A DNA stretch of 64,000 nt from Streptomyces sp. HNM0574 (GCF_012726235.1 NZ_JAASAH010000022.1:23709-87708); one strand, 5' to 3'; shown: positions 41,654 to 50,450, counted from the first letter of the stretch. Translations and numbers: made by a program. Notes: a model not told the origin generated them from the letters alone.

Positions 41654-42780
41654 CAGTGAGCGAGAGTTTGTCATCCGAAGGACAGCGAGCCGGCCTGGCG
41701 CGGCGGCTGTCCGAGGCCGGCGTATTGCGAAGTCCTGAGTGGGGGGCGGCAGTCCTGGCCGTGCCGCGCGAGGCGTTCCTCGCGGGCGGCTGGTTCGAGT
41801 ACGAAGACGGGGGCTGGTACCGGCCGATGCCCCCCGCCGACTCGGACGGCGCCCTTGGCCGCGTCTACGAAGACGCCACGCTGGTGACGCAGGTGGCCGG
41901 GGCCGTCGTACCCGGCGAAGTCGAGGGACGGATCGCACAGCGGCCCACCTCTTCCTCGACGCTTCCGAGCCTGGTCGTGCGCATGCTGGAGGAGCTGGGG
42001 GCCAAGCCCGGTGCGAAGGTGCTGGAGATCGGAACCGGTACCGGCTACTCGACCGCCCTGCTGAGCCACGTGCTCGGCGACGAGCAGGTGACCTCGGTCG
42101 AGGTTGACGAAGAGGTCTCCTTCCGCGCCGGGGTCGCCCTCGCCGGCTTGAACTACTGGCCCGACCTGGTCGTAGGGGACGGGCTACGTGGCCACGACGG
42201 CGGAGCCCCGTACGACCACGTGATCGCCACCTGCGGCGTCCACACCATCCCCGCGGAGTGGATCGCGCAGACCCGGCCAGGCGGCGAGATCCTGGCCACG
42301 GTCGTCGGGTGGATGGGCGCCTCCGAACTCGTACGCCTGACTGTCGCGGACGACGGCACGGCCAGCGGCCCCGTCCTGGGCGGGCAGGTGTCGTTCATGC
42401 TCGCTCGCCCGCACCAGGCGCCCCCCTTGGGGGTGCTGCCCGACCTCGACGAGGGCAAGGCGGAGAAGACGGAACTCGGCGCCGACGTGCTGGACGAGTG
42501 GACTCCCCGGTTCGTCGCACAATTCGCAGCTCCTGGCACGCAGCGCATCATGCTCCCGCGCAACGGCCGCACGGAGCACATCTTCCTCGACGTCAAAGCC
42601 GGATCATGGGCGTCGGTGTACGAGGAGGAGGGCGGCTGGCTGGCCCGGCAGGGCGGACCGGAACGCTTGTGGGACGGCATCGCTCAGCAGGTCACCCAGT
42701 GGGAGAAGGGCGGCCGGCCCGCCGTTGAACGCATGAACCTGCACGTCGGCCCCGAAGGGCAGTGGCTCACCTGGGACTGA
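41650..42780 (+). CDS. PIMT-like methyltransferase of an ATP-grasp RiPP system
   Basis: 376 residues. Motif I KVLEIGTGTGYSTALLSHVL, QVTSVEVDEEVSF, and PYDHVIATCGVHTIPAEWI mark the isoaspartate-methyltransferase fold. The loop before motif I is PTSSSTLPSLVVRMLEE, paralogous to the SSSSMPSL loop of the 36992-38086 enzyme. The C-terminal extension (about 170 residues) ends GPEGQWLTWD. It fits TIGR04188 (methyltransferase with ATP-grasp maturase). In fuscimiditide-type pathways the homologue converts an Asp of the cross-linked peptide to aspartimide. The GTG at 41650 overlaps the upstream stop; a second GTG lies two codons on. Confidence 0.87.
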   Translation: MTVSESLSSEGQRAGLARRLSEAGVLRSPEWGAAVLAVPREAFLAGGWFEYEDGGWYRPMPPADSDGALGRVYEDATLVTQVAGAVVPGEVEGRIAQRPTSSSTLPSLVVRMLEELGAKPGAKVLEIGTGTGYSTALLSHVLGDEQVTSVEVDEEVSFRAGVALAGLNYWPDLVVGDGLRGHDGGAPYDHVIATCGVHTIPAEWIAQTRPGGEILATVVGWMGASELVRLTVADDGTASGPVLGGQVSFMLARPHQAPPLGVLPDLDEGKAEKTELGADVLDEWTPRFVAQFAAPGTQRIMLPRNGRTEHIFLDVKAGSWASVYEEEGGWLARQGGPERLWDGIAQQVTQWEKGGRPAVERMNLHVGPEGQWLTWD

Positions 42781-42790
42781 GCAGAACCAC

Positions 42791-42835
42791 CCACAAAGCC
42801 GCCGCCCCAACTCCTGTGGGACGGCGGCTTCGTGG
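42791..42835. terminator. Bidirectional terminator
   Basis: Interrupted stem CCACAAAGCCGCCGCCCCA / TGTGGGACGGCGGCTTCGTGG between converging methyltransferase and hutI genes. Confidence 0.8.
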
Positions 42836-42854
42836 TTTCGGGCCGGAAGGGCGG

Positions 42855-44030
42855 TTACTGCCGCACCCCCCGGTACCAGACGCCGTCCACCAGGGGGACG
42901 CCCGGGCGGTAGGCGAGGTGGACGTGGGAGGGGGCGTCGAGGGTGGTGAGGTCGGCGTAGGCGCCGGGGGTGATGCGGCCGATGTCGTCGCGGCGGAGGG
43001 CCCGGGCGCCGCCTGCGGTGGCGGACCAGACGGCCTCGTCGGGGGTCATGCCCATCTCGCGCACGGCGATGGCGATGCAGAACGGGACGGACGAGGTGAA
43101 CGAGGAGCCCGGGTTGCAGTCCGTGGACAGGGCGACGGTGGCGCCCGCGTCCAGCAGGCGGCGGGCGTCCGGGTAGACGGCGCGGGTGGAGAACTCGCAG
43201 CCGGGCAGCAGCGTCGCGACGGTGTTCTCGGCCTGGCCGAGCGCGTCGACGTCGGCGTCGCTCAGGTGCGTGCAGTGGTCGGCGGAGGCCGCGCCGAGCT
43301 CCACGGCGAGCTGGACGCCGGGGCCCTGGCCGAGCTGGTTCGCGTGGACGCGGGGGATGAGGCCCTGGGCCGCGCCCGCGGTGAGGATGGTGCGGGCCTG
43401 GTCGCCGTCGAAGGCGCCCTTCTCGCAGAACACGTCGACCCAGCGCGCGTACGGGGCGCACGCCTGGAGCATCTCGCCCGCGACGAGGGAGACGTACGCG
43501 TCCGGGTCGTCGGCGTACTCGGGGCCGACGATGTGCGCGCCGAGGTAGGTGACCTCGTCCAGCTGCTCGGAGGCGATGCGCAGGGCGCGGGCCTCCTGCT
43601 CGACGGTGAGGCCGTAGCCGGACTTGGTCTCCAGGGTGGTGGTGCCCTGGCGGCGGCACTCGGCGATGTAGCGGGCGAGGGTGGCCGCCAGCTCCTCGTC
43701 GCTCGCGGCGCGGGTGGCGGCGACGGTGGTGCGGATGCCGCCGGCCGTGTAGGAGCGGCCGGACATGCGGGCGTTGAACTCGGCGGTGCGGTCACCGGCG
43801 AAGACGAGGTGGCTGTGCGAGTCGACGAAGCCGGGGAGGACGGCGCGTCCGCCCAGGTCGTGCGCCGTGTCCGCGGCAGGCGCCTGTGCGGCGGGTCCGG
43901 CCCAGGCGATGCGCTCGCCCTCGATGACGACGGCCGCGTCCTCGACCAGGCCGAGGGGGCCCTCGGCGCCTTCCAGTGCGGGGTCGTTGGTGACGAGGGT
44001 CCGGATGCCGGTGAGGAGGGTGGTGGTCAT
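42855..44030 (-). CDS. hutI: Imidazolonepropionase
   Basis: 391-residue metallo-amidohydrolase opening imidazolone-5-propionate to N-formimidoylglutamate, third step of histidine breakdown. Metal ligands: LPGFVDSHSHLVFAGDR (HxH), His in IPRVHANQLG, His in ADHCTHLS, and Asp in ALSTDCNPGSSF. The stretch ETKSGYGLTVEQEARALR is a family signature. ATG 44030 follows AAGGA. It is the last gene of the reverse-strand hut operon, 60 bases after hutF. Confidence 0.95.
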   Translation of the reverse strand: MTTTLLTGIRTLVTNDPALEGAEGPLGLVEDAAVVIEGERIAWAGPAAQAPAADTAHDLGGRAVLPGFVDSHSHLVFAGDRTAEFNARMSGRSYTAGGIRTTVAATRAASDEELAATLARYIAECRRQGTTTLETKSGYGLTVEQEARALRIASEQLDEVTYLGAHIVGPEYADDPDAYVSLVAGEMLQACAPYARWVDVFCEKGAFDGDQARTILTAGAAQGLIPRVHANQLGQGPGVQLAVELGAASADHCTHLSDADVDALGQAENTVATLLPGCEFSTRAVYPDARRLLDAGATVALSTDCNPGSSFTSSVPFCIAIAVREMGMTPDEAVWSATAGGARALRRDDIGRITPGAYADLTTLDAPSHVHLAYRPGVPLVDGVWYRGVRQ

Positions 44031-44090
44031 GTGTCCTTCTTGCGGTGCGGTGGTGGTGCCGGTGGGTGCGGATCGAGGGGTGCGGACGGG

Positions 44091-45455
44091 TCAGGTGTGC
44101 AGGGCGGTGATCGCCGTGCGGAGGGCTCCGGCGACGTCGGGGACGGTGGTGTGGGCGCCGTCGCGGACGATGTGGCGGCCGCCGACGACGGTGTGCCGTA
44201 CGTCGGCCGCTGTCGCGGCGAACACGGCGGTCTCGGCGCCGAGTTCGGGCGGCGGCCCTGCCGTGCGGACGGAGTCGAGGGCGAGCGTGGTGAAGTCGGC
44301 GGGGGCGCCGGGGGTGAGGCGTCCGGCGCCGGGGGCGCCGAGCGCGGCGTGCCCGTCCTCGGTGGCGGCGCGCAGCAGCTGGTCGGCGCTCCAGTGGCCG
44401 CGGGTGCGGGTGCGGAGGCGCTCGTCGAGCTCCATGGCGCGGGCCTCCTCCAGCAGGTCGACGACGGCGTGGCTGTCGCTGCCGAGCGAGAGCGGGCTGC
44501 CGGCGCGCTGGAGCGCGACGGCGGGGCCGATGCCGTCGGCGAGGTCGCGTTCGGTGGTGGGGCACATGCACACACCGGCGCCGGTGCCGCCGAGCAGCGC
44601 GACGTCCTCGTCGGTGAGGTGCGTGGCGTGCACGGCGGTGGTGCGGGGGCCGAGGACGCCGTGGTCGGCGAGGAGGCGGGCCGGGGTACGGCCGTGCGCC
44701 GCGCGGCAGGCGTCGTTCTCGGCGGTCTGCTCGGACAGGTGGACGTGCAGCGGGGCCCCGCGCTCCCCGGCCCAGCCGGCGACGGCCGCCAACTCCCCTG
44801 CGGGGACGGCCCGTACGGAGTGGACGGCGGCGCCGACGAGGGCGTGCGGCAGGACGGCGGCGCGGTCGGCGAGGGCGGAGGCGCGCTCGGCCCAGGCGTC
44901 CGCGGTGCCGTCGGAGAAGCGGAGCTGGTGCTCCTCGGGGGGCGCGCCGGTGCCGCCGGGGCCGAAGCCGGAGGCGAGGTAGGCGGTGTCGAGGAGGGTG
45001 ATGCGCAGGCCCGCGTCGGCGGCGGCGGCGAGGAGCGCCTCGCCCATGGCGTTGGGGTCGGCGTACCGGGTGCCGCCGGGCGCGTGGTGCAGGTAGTGGA
45101 ACTCGCCGACGCGGGTGATCCCGGCCAGCGCCATCTCGGCGTACACGGCGCGGGCGAGCGCGTGGTAGCTGTCCGGGGTGAGCCGGGCGGCCGTCCGGTA
45201 CATGAGTTCGCGCCAGGTCCAGAAGGTGCCGCGGCCGGTCTGGGTGGTGCCGCGCAGGGCCCGGTGGAAGGCGTGCGAGTGGGTGTTGGCGAGGCCGGGG
45301 AGGGTGAGCCCGCGCAGCACGGTGGCCCCGTCGGGCACCTCCTGGCCCGCGCGGACCTCGGCGAGGGTGCCGTCCGGCGCGGTGTGGAGGGTGACGCCCT
45401 CCGCGACGGTGCCGTCCAGCCGGGCGTGTTCGCACCAGTAGGTCAGCTGCCGCAC
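44091..45455 (-). CDS. hutF: Formimidoylglutamate deiminase
   Basis: 454-residue amidohydrolase releasing ammonia from N-formimidoylglutamate to give N-formylglutamate. Ligand motifs LPGLANTHSHAFHRALRGTT, LHVHLSEQTAENDAC, VHATHLTDEDV and SLGSDSHAVVDLLEEARAME. Full length for HutF. The GTG at 45455 lies inside the upstream gene (13-base overlap) with GGAGG ahead of it. The product requires a deformylase to reach glutamate; none named hutG is here, but the upstream M20 enzyme could fill that place. Confidence 0.92.
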   Translation of the reverse strand: MRQLTYWCEHARLDGTVAEGVTLHTAPDGTLAEVRAGQEVPDGATVLRGLTLPGLANTHSHAFHRALRGTTQTGRGTFWTWRELMYRTAARLTPDSYHALARAVYAEMALAGITRVGEFHYLHHAPGGTRYADPNAMGEALLAAAADAGLRITLLDTAYLASGFGPGGTGAPPEEHQLRFSDGTADAWAERASALADRAAVLPHALVGAAVHSVRAVPAGELAAVAGWAGERGAPLHVHLSEQTAENDACRAAHGRTPARLLADHGVLGPRTTAVHATHLTDEDVALLGGTGAGVCMCPTTERDLADGIGPAVALQRAGSPLSLGSDSHAVVDLLEEARAMELDERLRTRTRGHWSADQLLRAATEDGHAALGAPGAGRLTPGAPADFTTLALDSVRTAGPPPELGAETAVFAATAADVRHTVVGGRHIVRDGAHTTVPDVAGALRTAITALHT

Positions 45456-46693
45456 GTCAGGCCCTCCAGCGCGTCGGCGAGGGCGTGCACTCCGGCCACG
45501 CAGTCGTCCTCCTCGGCGGACTCGGCGGGCGAGTGCGAGACGCCCGTGGGGTTGCGGACGTACAGCATCGCGGTCGGCACGGCGCCGGAGAGGATTCCGG
45601 CGTCGTGTCCCGCGCCGGTGGGCAGGACGGGGGCGCCGCCGAGGCCGCGGGCGAGCCGGTCGCGCAGGCCGTGGTCGAAGTCGACGACGGGGGTGAAGGA
45701 CTCGCGGGTGACGGCCACCTCGACGCCGTCGGCGTGGCCGCGCGCGACGGCGGCCTTCTCCACGGCGGAGACCAGCGCGGCGAGGGTGTCCTCGTCGGCG
45801 GCGCGGCTGTCGAGCCAGCCGCGGACGAGGGACGGGATGGCGTTGACGCCGTTGGGTTCGACGGAGATCTTCGCGAACGTGGCCAGCGCTCCGGCGAGTT
45901 CGGCCTGCTCGCGTGCGGTGAGGACGGAGGCGGCGTAGGTGAGCATCGGGTCGCGGCGGTCGGCGAGGCGGGTGGTGCCCGCGTGGTTGGCCTCGCCGTG
46001 GAAGTCGAAGCGCCAGCGGCCGTGCGGCCAGATCGCCGAGGCGACGCCGACGGGGTGCGGGGTGCCGGCGAGGGCGCGGCCCTGTTCGATGTGCAGCTCG
46101 ACGAACGCGCCGATGCGGGCGAGCCGTTCGGGGTCGGGGCCGAGGGCGTCCGGGTCGTACCCGGCGCGTTCCATGGCCAGGGCCAGGGTGACGCCGTCGC
46201 CGTCGCGGAGTTCGCGGGCGCGCGCCGGGTCGAGGACGCCCGCGGTGAGGCGGGAGCCGACGCAGGCGAGGCCGAAGCGGGCGCCCTCCTCGTCGCCGAA
46301 GTTGACGATGCCGAGGGGGCGTTGGGGGGCGTGGCCCCGCGCGCGCAGCTCGTCGACGGCGGCGAGCGCGGAGACGACGCCGAGGGGGCCGTCGAAGGCG
46401 CCGCCGTCGGGGACGGAGTCGAGGTGCGAGCCGGTGACGACGGCGTCGCCCGCGGCCGGGTCGCCGAGCCAGGCCCACTGGTTGCCGTTGCGGTCGACCT
46501 CGTAGGCGAGTCCGCGTGCCTCGGCCTGCTCGCGGAACCAGGCGCGGCAGTCGGCGTCGGCGCCGGTCCAGGCGTAGCGGCGGTAGCCGCCGGAGCCCGA
46601 GTCGCGGCCGACGGGGGCGAGTTCGCGCCACATGCGGTGGAAGCCGTCGGGCTCGCCCGCCGGGAGCTTGCGGTCCTGCTGCACTGCCGTCAC
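45443..46693 (-). CDS. Allantoate amidohydrolase-type M20 metallohydrolase in hut operon
   Basis: 416 residues of the M20 N-carbamoyl-amino-acid/allantoate hydrolase group. Ligands: TGSHLDSVPDGGAFDGPLG, IVNFGDEEGARFG (catalytic Glu pair), AFVELHIEQGRAL and LPTGAGHDAGIL. The dimer-interface His is in GEANHAGTTRLADRRD. The usual name is allantoate amidohydrolase, yet it is embedded in a histidine pathway with four-base coupling to hutU. I therefore suspect action on an N-formyl or N-formimidoyl amino acid. The GTG start at 46693 overlaps the hutU stop. Confidence 0.88.
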   Translation of the reverse strand: MTAVQQDRKLPAGEPDGFHRMWRELAPVGRDSGSGGYRRYAWTGADADCRAWFREQAEARGLAYEVDRNGNQWAWLGDPAAGDAVVTGSHLDSVPDGGAFDGPLGVVSALAAVDELRARGHAPQRPLGIVNFGDEEGARFGLACVGSRLTAGVLDPARARELRDGDGVTLALAMERAGYDPDALGPDPERLARIGAFVELHIEQGRALAGTPHPVGVASAIWPHGRWRFDFHGEANHAGTTRLADRRDPMLTYAASVLTAREQAELAGALATFAKISVEPNGVNAIPSLVRGWLDSRAADEDTLAALVSAVEKAAVARGHADGVEVAVTRESFTPVVDFDHGLRDRLARGLGGAPVLPTGAGHDAGILSGAVPTAMLYVRNPTGVSHSPAESAEEDDCVAGVHALADALEGLTCGS

Positions 46694-48369
46694 TCGTTCT
46701 CCTCGCGCATCGGTACCCGTACTCCGTGCTCCAGGGCCACCTCGGCAGCGCGCTCGTACCCGGCGTCGACGTGCCGGATGACGCCGGTGGCCGGGTCGTT
46801 GGTGAGCACCCGCTCCAGCTTCCGCGCGGCGAGCTCGGTGCCGTCGGCGACGCACACCTGCCCGGCGTGGATCGAGCGGCCCATGCCGACGCCGCCGCCG
46901 TGGTGCAGGGAGACCCAGGAGGCGCCGGAGGCGGTGTTGACCAGGGCGTTCAGCAGCGGCCAGTCGGCGATCGCGTCGGAGCCGTCGAGCATCGACTCCG
47001 TCTCGCGGTACGGGGAGGCCACCGAGCCCGAGTCCAGGTGGTCCCGGCCGATCGCCAGCGGCGCGGACAGCTCGCCGGAGGCCACCATCTCGTTGAACCG
47101 CAGCCCCGCGAGGTGCCGTTCGCCGTGGCCGAGCCAGCAGATCCGCGCGGGCAGGCCCTGGTGGTGGACGCGCTCACCGGCGAGGGTGAGCCAGCGGGCC
47201 AGCGAGGCGTTGCCGGGGAAGAGGTCGAGCAGGGCGCGGTCGGTGGCGGCGATGTCCGCCGGGTCGCCGGAGAGCGCGGCCCAGCGGAACGGGCCCCTGC
47301 CCTCGCAGAACAGCGGGCGGATGTAGGCGGGGACGAAGCCGGGGAAGTCGAACGCGCGGCCGTAGCCCGCCAGTCGGGCCTCGCCGCGGATGCTGTTGCC
47401 GTAGTCGAAGACCTCGGCGCCCGCGTCCTGGAAGCCGACCATCGCCTCGACGTGCCGGGCCATGGACTCGCGGGCCCGCTCGGTGAACTCGGCGGGCCGC
47501 TCGGCGGCGAGCGCCGCCATGTCCTCGAAGGCGACTCCGGCGGGGAGGTAGGAGAGCGGGTCGTGGGCCGAGGTCTGGTCGGTGACGACGTCGACCGGCG
47601 CGTCCGCCGCCCGGAGGCGCGGCAGGATCTCGGCGGCGTTCCCGAGCAGCCCGACGGACAGCGGACGGCGCTCGTCGCGGGCCCGGGTGACCAGCTCCAG
47701 GGCGTGGTCGAGGCTGTGCGCGCGGACGTCGAGGTAGCCGTGCGCGATGCGCCGCTCGATGCGGGACGGGTCGCACTCGACGCAGAGGGCCACGCCGCCG
47801 TTCATGGTCACGGCGAGCGGCTGGGCGCCGCCCATGCCGCCGAGTCCGGCGGTGAGCGTGATCGTCCCGGCGAGGGACGGCTGGTCGGTGACGCCCCGGG
47901 AGGCGAGCGAGGCGGCGACGGCGGCGAAGGTCTCGTAGGTGCCCTGGAGGATGCCCTGGGTGCCGATGTAGATCCACGAACCGGCCGTCATCTGGCCGTA
48001 CATGGTGAGCCCGAGGGCTTCGAGGCGGCGGAACTCCTCCCAGTTCGCCCAGTCGCCGACGAGGTGGGAGTTGGCGAGCAGGACGCGGGGCGCCCACTCG
48101 TGCGTGCGGAGCACGCCGACCGGTTTGCCGGACTGCACGAGCAGCGTCTCGTCGTCGCCGAGGGTCTTCAGGGTGCGCACCATGGCGTCGAAGGAGCGCC
48201 AGTCGCGGGCGGCCTTGCCGGTGCCGCCGTAGACGACCAGCTGGTCCGGGTGTTCGGCGACCTCGGGGTCGAGGTTGTTCATGAGCATCCGGAGGGCGGC
48301 CTCCTGCGGCCACCCCCGGGCGCTGATCCGGCTCCCGCGCGGGGCACTCACGGGTCGCGGTCCTGCCAT
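46690..48369 (-). CDS. hutU: Urocanate hydratase
   Basis: 559-residue NAD+-dependent enzyme converting urocanate to imidazolone-5-propionate. The Rossmann segment is TAGLGGMGGAQPLAVTMNGG, and the active-site region includes PLFCEGRGPFRWAALSGDP and RDHLDSGSVASPYRETESM. Length and motifs are canonical. First gene of the operon hutU - M20 - hutF - hutI, transcribed from the promoter at about 48445-48480. Histidine ammonia-lyase (hutH) is not in the window. Confidence 0.96.
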   Translation of the reverse strand: MAGPRPVSAPRGSRISARGWPQEAALRMLMNNLDPEVAEHPDQLVVYGGTGKAARDWRSFDAMVRTLKTLGDDETLLVQSGKPVGVLRTHEWAPRVLLANSHLVGDWANWEEFRRLEALGLTMYGQMTAGSWIYIGTQGILQGTYETFAAVAASLASRGVTDQPSLAGTITLTAGLGGMGGAQPLAVTMNGGVALCVECDPSRIERRIAHGYLDVRAHSLDHALELVTRARDERRPLSVGLLGNAAEILPRLRAADAPVDVVTDQTSAHDPLSYLPAGVAFEDMAALAAERPAEFTERARESMARHVEAMVGFQDAGAEVFDYGNSIRGEARLAGYGRAFDFPGFVPAYIRPLFCEGRGPFRWAALSGDPADIAATDRALLDLFPGNASLARWLTLAGERVHHQGLPARICWLGHGERHLAGLRFNEMVASGELSAPLAIGRDHLDSGSVASPYRETESMLDGSDAIADWPLLNALVNTASGASWVSLHHGGGVGMGRSIHAGQVCVADGTELAARKLERVLTNDPATGVIRHVDAGYERAAEVALEHGVRVPMREENE

Positions 48370-48440
48370 GGCCCTGCCTCCCTGGATCGCGTGGTGCGCT
48401 GCTGTGCCTCGGGTACCTCGATGTGCCGCCCTGGATTCAA

Positions 48441-48479
48441 CTATTCACACACTCTACGGAGTGAATAGAGCTAGTCAAC
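48441..48479 (-). promoter_or_regulatory. hut operon promoter with overlapping palindrome
   Basis: On the reverse strand a TTGACT -35 (near 48478) and TAGAGT -10 are spaced 16 bases apart. A palindrome with 8-bp arms, CTATTCAC (48441-48448) and GTGAATAG (48461-48468), covers the spacer and the region past the -10, which suits repression by a dimeric regulator. CTTATTCAC recurs upstream of the RpiR gene at 55774-55782. Confidence 0.65.
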
Positions 48480-48551
48480 AGGGCCTCCCTCACCCCCGGA
48501 CAGTCCGGCCGTACGCGCCCGCCGCCCCCGGTTCCGTGCTTCGCTGGCCCC

Positions 48552-49883
48552 ATGGACGCCACCGACTCCCCCGCCCCCGGAACCGGCCCCGCCGCCCGCC
48601 GCGACCTCGCCGTGGCGGCCGCCGTCCGCCAGGGCCTGGTGACGGAGGACGGGCAGCCGCTCGCCGCACTGCTCGACGTGCGCACCGTCCGCGACGCCGC
48701 GGCCGCGCTGCGCACCGCCTTCGACGAGGTGACCGCCCCCGGCCAGGAGGTGCTGCACACCTTCGCCGTGAAGGCCGCCTCGCTCGTGCCCGTGCTCCGG
48801 CTGCTCGCCGGGGAGGGCATCGGCTGCGAGACCGCCAGCCCCGGCGAACTGGCGCTGGCCCGCGCCGCCGGGGTTCCGGCCCGGCACACCGTCCTCGACT
48901 CCCCCGCCAAGACCCCCGCCGAGCTCCGCGAGGCCCTCGACCTCGGCATCGCCGTCAACGCCGACAACCCGCAGGAACTGCACCGCCTCGACGCGCTCGT
49001 ACCCGGCCGGGCCGAGGAGTCACTCCGGCTCGGACTACGGGTGAACCCGCAGGTCGGCGGGGGTTCGATCGGGGCGATGAGCACCGCGACGGCCACGTCC
49101 AAGTTCGGCGTCGGACTGCGCGACCCGGGTGCGCGCGAGTGGCTCGTCCGCGCCTTCCTCGACCGCCCCTGGCTGACCCGGCTGCACGTGCACAGCGGCT
49201 CCCAGGGCGTCCCGCTGGACCTCATGGCCGAGGGCGTCCGCGAGGTCTACGAGCTGGCCGAGGAGATCAACGCGGCCGCCGGAACCCCGCGCGTACGCGT
49301 CCTCGACCTCGGCGGCGGCCTCCCCGTCGACTTCACCTCGGACGAGCCCCCCGCCTTCGGCGCCTACGCCCGGCTCCTCGCGCGCACCGCCCCCGGCCTG
49401 TTCGACGGGCGGTACGGGCTGGTCACCGAGTTCGGCCGGGCGCTGACCGCGAAGGCCGGGACGGTCCTCGCCCGCGTCGAGTACACCAAGACGGCGGGCG
49501 GCCGCCGGATCGCCGTCACCCACGCCGGCGCCCAGCTCGCCGTCCGCACCGTCTTCGCCCCCGACTCCTGGCCCCTCCGCGTCGCCCCCTACGACCCCGA
49601 CGGCCACCCCCTCACCGGCGACCCCGTCCCCCAGGACATCGCGGGCCCCTGCTGCTTCACCGGCGACCTCACCGCCCACGCCCGCCCCCTCCCACCCCTC
49701 ACCCCCGGCGACCACATCACCCTCCTCGACACCGGCGCCTACTACTTCTCCACCCCCTTCACCTACAACTCCCTCCTCCGCCCGGGGGTTTACGCCTTCA
49801 CGACGTCGCCCGACGACGTCCACTTCTCGACGGTGCGGGCGCCACAGACGGTGGAGGAGATGGTGCGGGAGTCGGGGGGCTGA
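48552..49883 (+). CDS. PLP fold-type III decarboxylase, diaminopimelate decarboxylase-like
   Basis: 443 residues. The PLP Lys is in HTFAVKAASLVPVLRLLAGE, a phosphate/substrate strand is LTRLHVHSGSQGVPLDLMAE, and Gly-rich RVLDLGGGLPVDF binds the cofactor phosphate. The partner-subunit Cys is in GPCCFTGD, where lysine-pathway DapDC normally reads GPxCESGD. The altered residues suggest a substrate other than meso-diaminopimelate. It may be a secondary LysA paralogue. Divergent from hutU and followed by the CRISPR leader. ATG 48552. Confidence 0.82.
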   Translation: MDATDSPAPGTGPAARRDLAVAAAVRQGLVTEDGQPLAALLDVRTVRDAAAALRTAFDEVTAPGQEVLHTFAVKAASLVPVLRLLAGEGIGCETASPGELALARAAGVPARHTVLDSPAKTPAELREALDLGIAVNADNPQELHRLDALVPGRAEESLRLGLRVNPQVGGGSIGAMSTATATSKFGVGLRDPGAREWLVRAFLDRPWLTRLHVHSGSQGVPLDLMAEGVREVYELAEEINAAAGTPRVRVLDLGGGLPVDFTSDEPPAFGAYARLLARTAPGLFDGRYGLVTEFGRALTAKAGTVLARVEYTKTAGGRRIAVTHAGAQLAVRTVFAPDSWPLRVAPYDPDGHPLTGDPVPQDIAGPCCFTGDLTAHARPLPPLTPGDHITLLDTGAYYFSTPFTYNSLLRPGVYAFTTSPDDVHFSTVRAPQTVEEMVRESGG

Positions 49884-49941
49884 GGGGGCGGCGCCGGGGG
49901 GCCTTTCGGTCTGGTGCCTCAACTGGGGTGGGTCAGGGGGG

Positions 49942-50078
49942 ACTTCGCCGGGCAGGGGTATCGTCCGGGCGGGGGCCGCCTTAACTGCCCCGCCATGACT
50001 GATGGGTGCGCTTTGCCCGATTGCCCGGAAGTTGCCGAAAGCGCGGCTCACGCTCGCTAGCATCACAGGCCGGGAACT
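49942..50078 (+). promoter_or_regulatory. CRISPR leader of array 1
   Basis: Shares ACTTCGCCGG and TATCGTCCG (49959-49967) with the other two arrays. Its last 84 bases (49995-50078) align without length change with 50598-50681, both beginning ATGAC and ending near GAACT before the first repeat. Confidence 0.75.
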
Positions 50079-50450
50079 GTGGTCCCCGTGCTTGCGGGGG
50101 TGGTCCCGTCGTCACCTCTGGTGCGACGCTCGGCTCGATGTGCCCCCCGCGCGTGCGGGCGTGGTCCCCCAACTCCCGGCACACCAGGGCCCGTTCCCGG
50201 GTGCTCCCCGCGCGTGCGGGGGTGGCCCCTGGCCGTAGTCGATGACCGGCGGGGCCTCGGGGTGGTCCCGAGTTCGTGGTGCCGTCATCCAGCTCTGCTC
50301 GGCGCTCCCCGCACTTGCGCGGGTGACCCCGCGTCCTCGCTGCGGGTGTAGTAGCCGGACCGGCACTCCCCGCGTATGCGGGGTTGACCCCGAGCATGGG
50401 CACAGTTCGGAACGCTGGGGCCGCATTCCCTGCGCGTGCGGGATCCTGCC
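50079..50450 (+). CRISPR. Degenerate type I-E-like CRISPR array 1, seven repeats
   Basis: 29-base repeats, consensus GTGCTCCCCGCGCG followed by TGCGGGGGTGGTCCC, of the type I-E hairpin class. Repeat starts: 50079, 50140, 50201, a truncated one ending 50269, then 50302, 50363 and about 50423. Five of six spacers are 31-32 bases. Repeat sequence decays away from the leader. The third spacer and the head of the fourth repeat have lost about 21 bases. No cas gene is present in the window. Proposed crRNA strand is plus. Confidence 0.85.

Noticed and set aside
38450..42780. Prophage or integrative element carrying the RiPP island
   Set aside because: No integrase, attachment-site repeat, tRNA or phage structural gene is visible at the borders; only composition and content mark it as accessory.
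42762..45938. A plus-strand frame of over 1000 codons
   Set aside because: Antisense to hutI, hutF and the M20 gene; valine/glycine-rich shadow.
50002..50351. Short plus-strand frames with CPRACGxGP-like repeats
   Set aside because: They are translations of the CRISPR repeats, not proteins.
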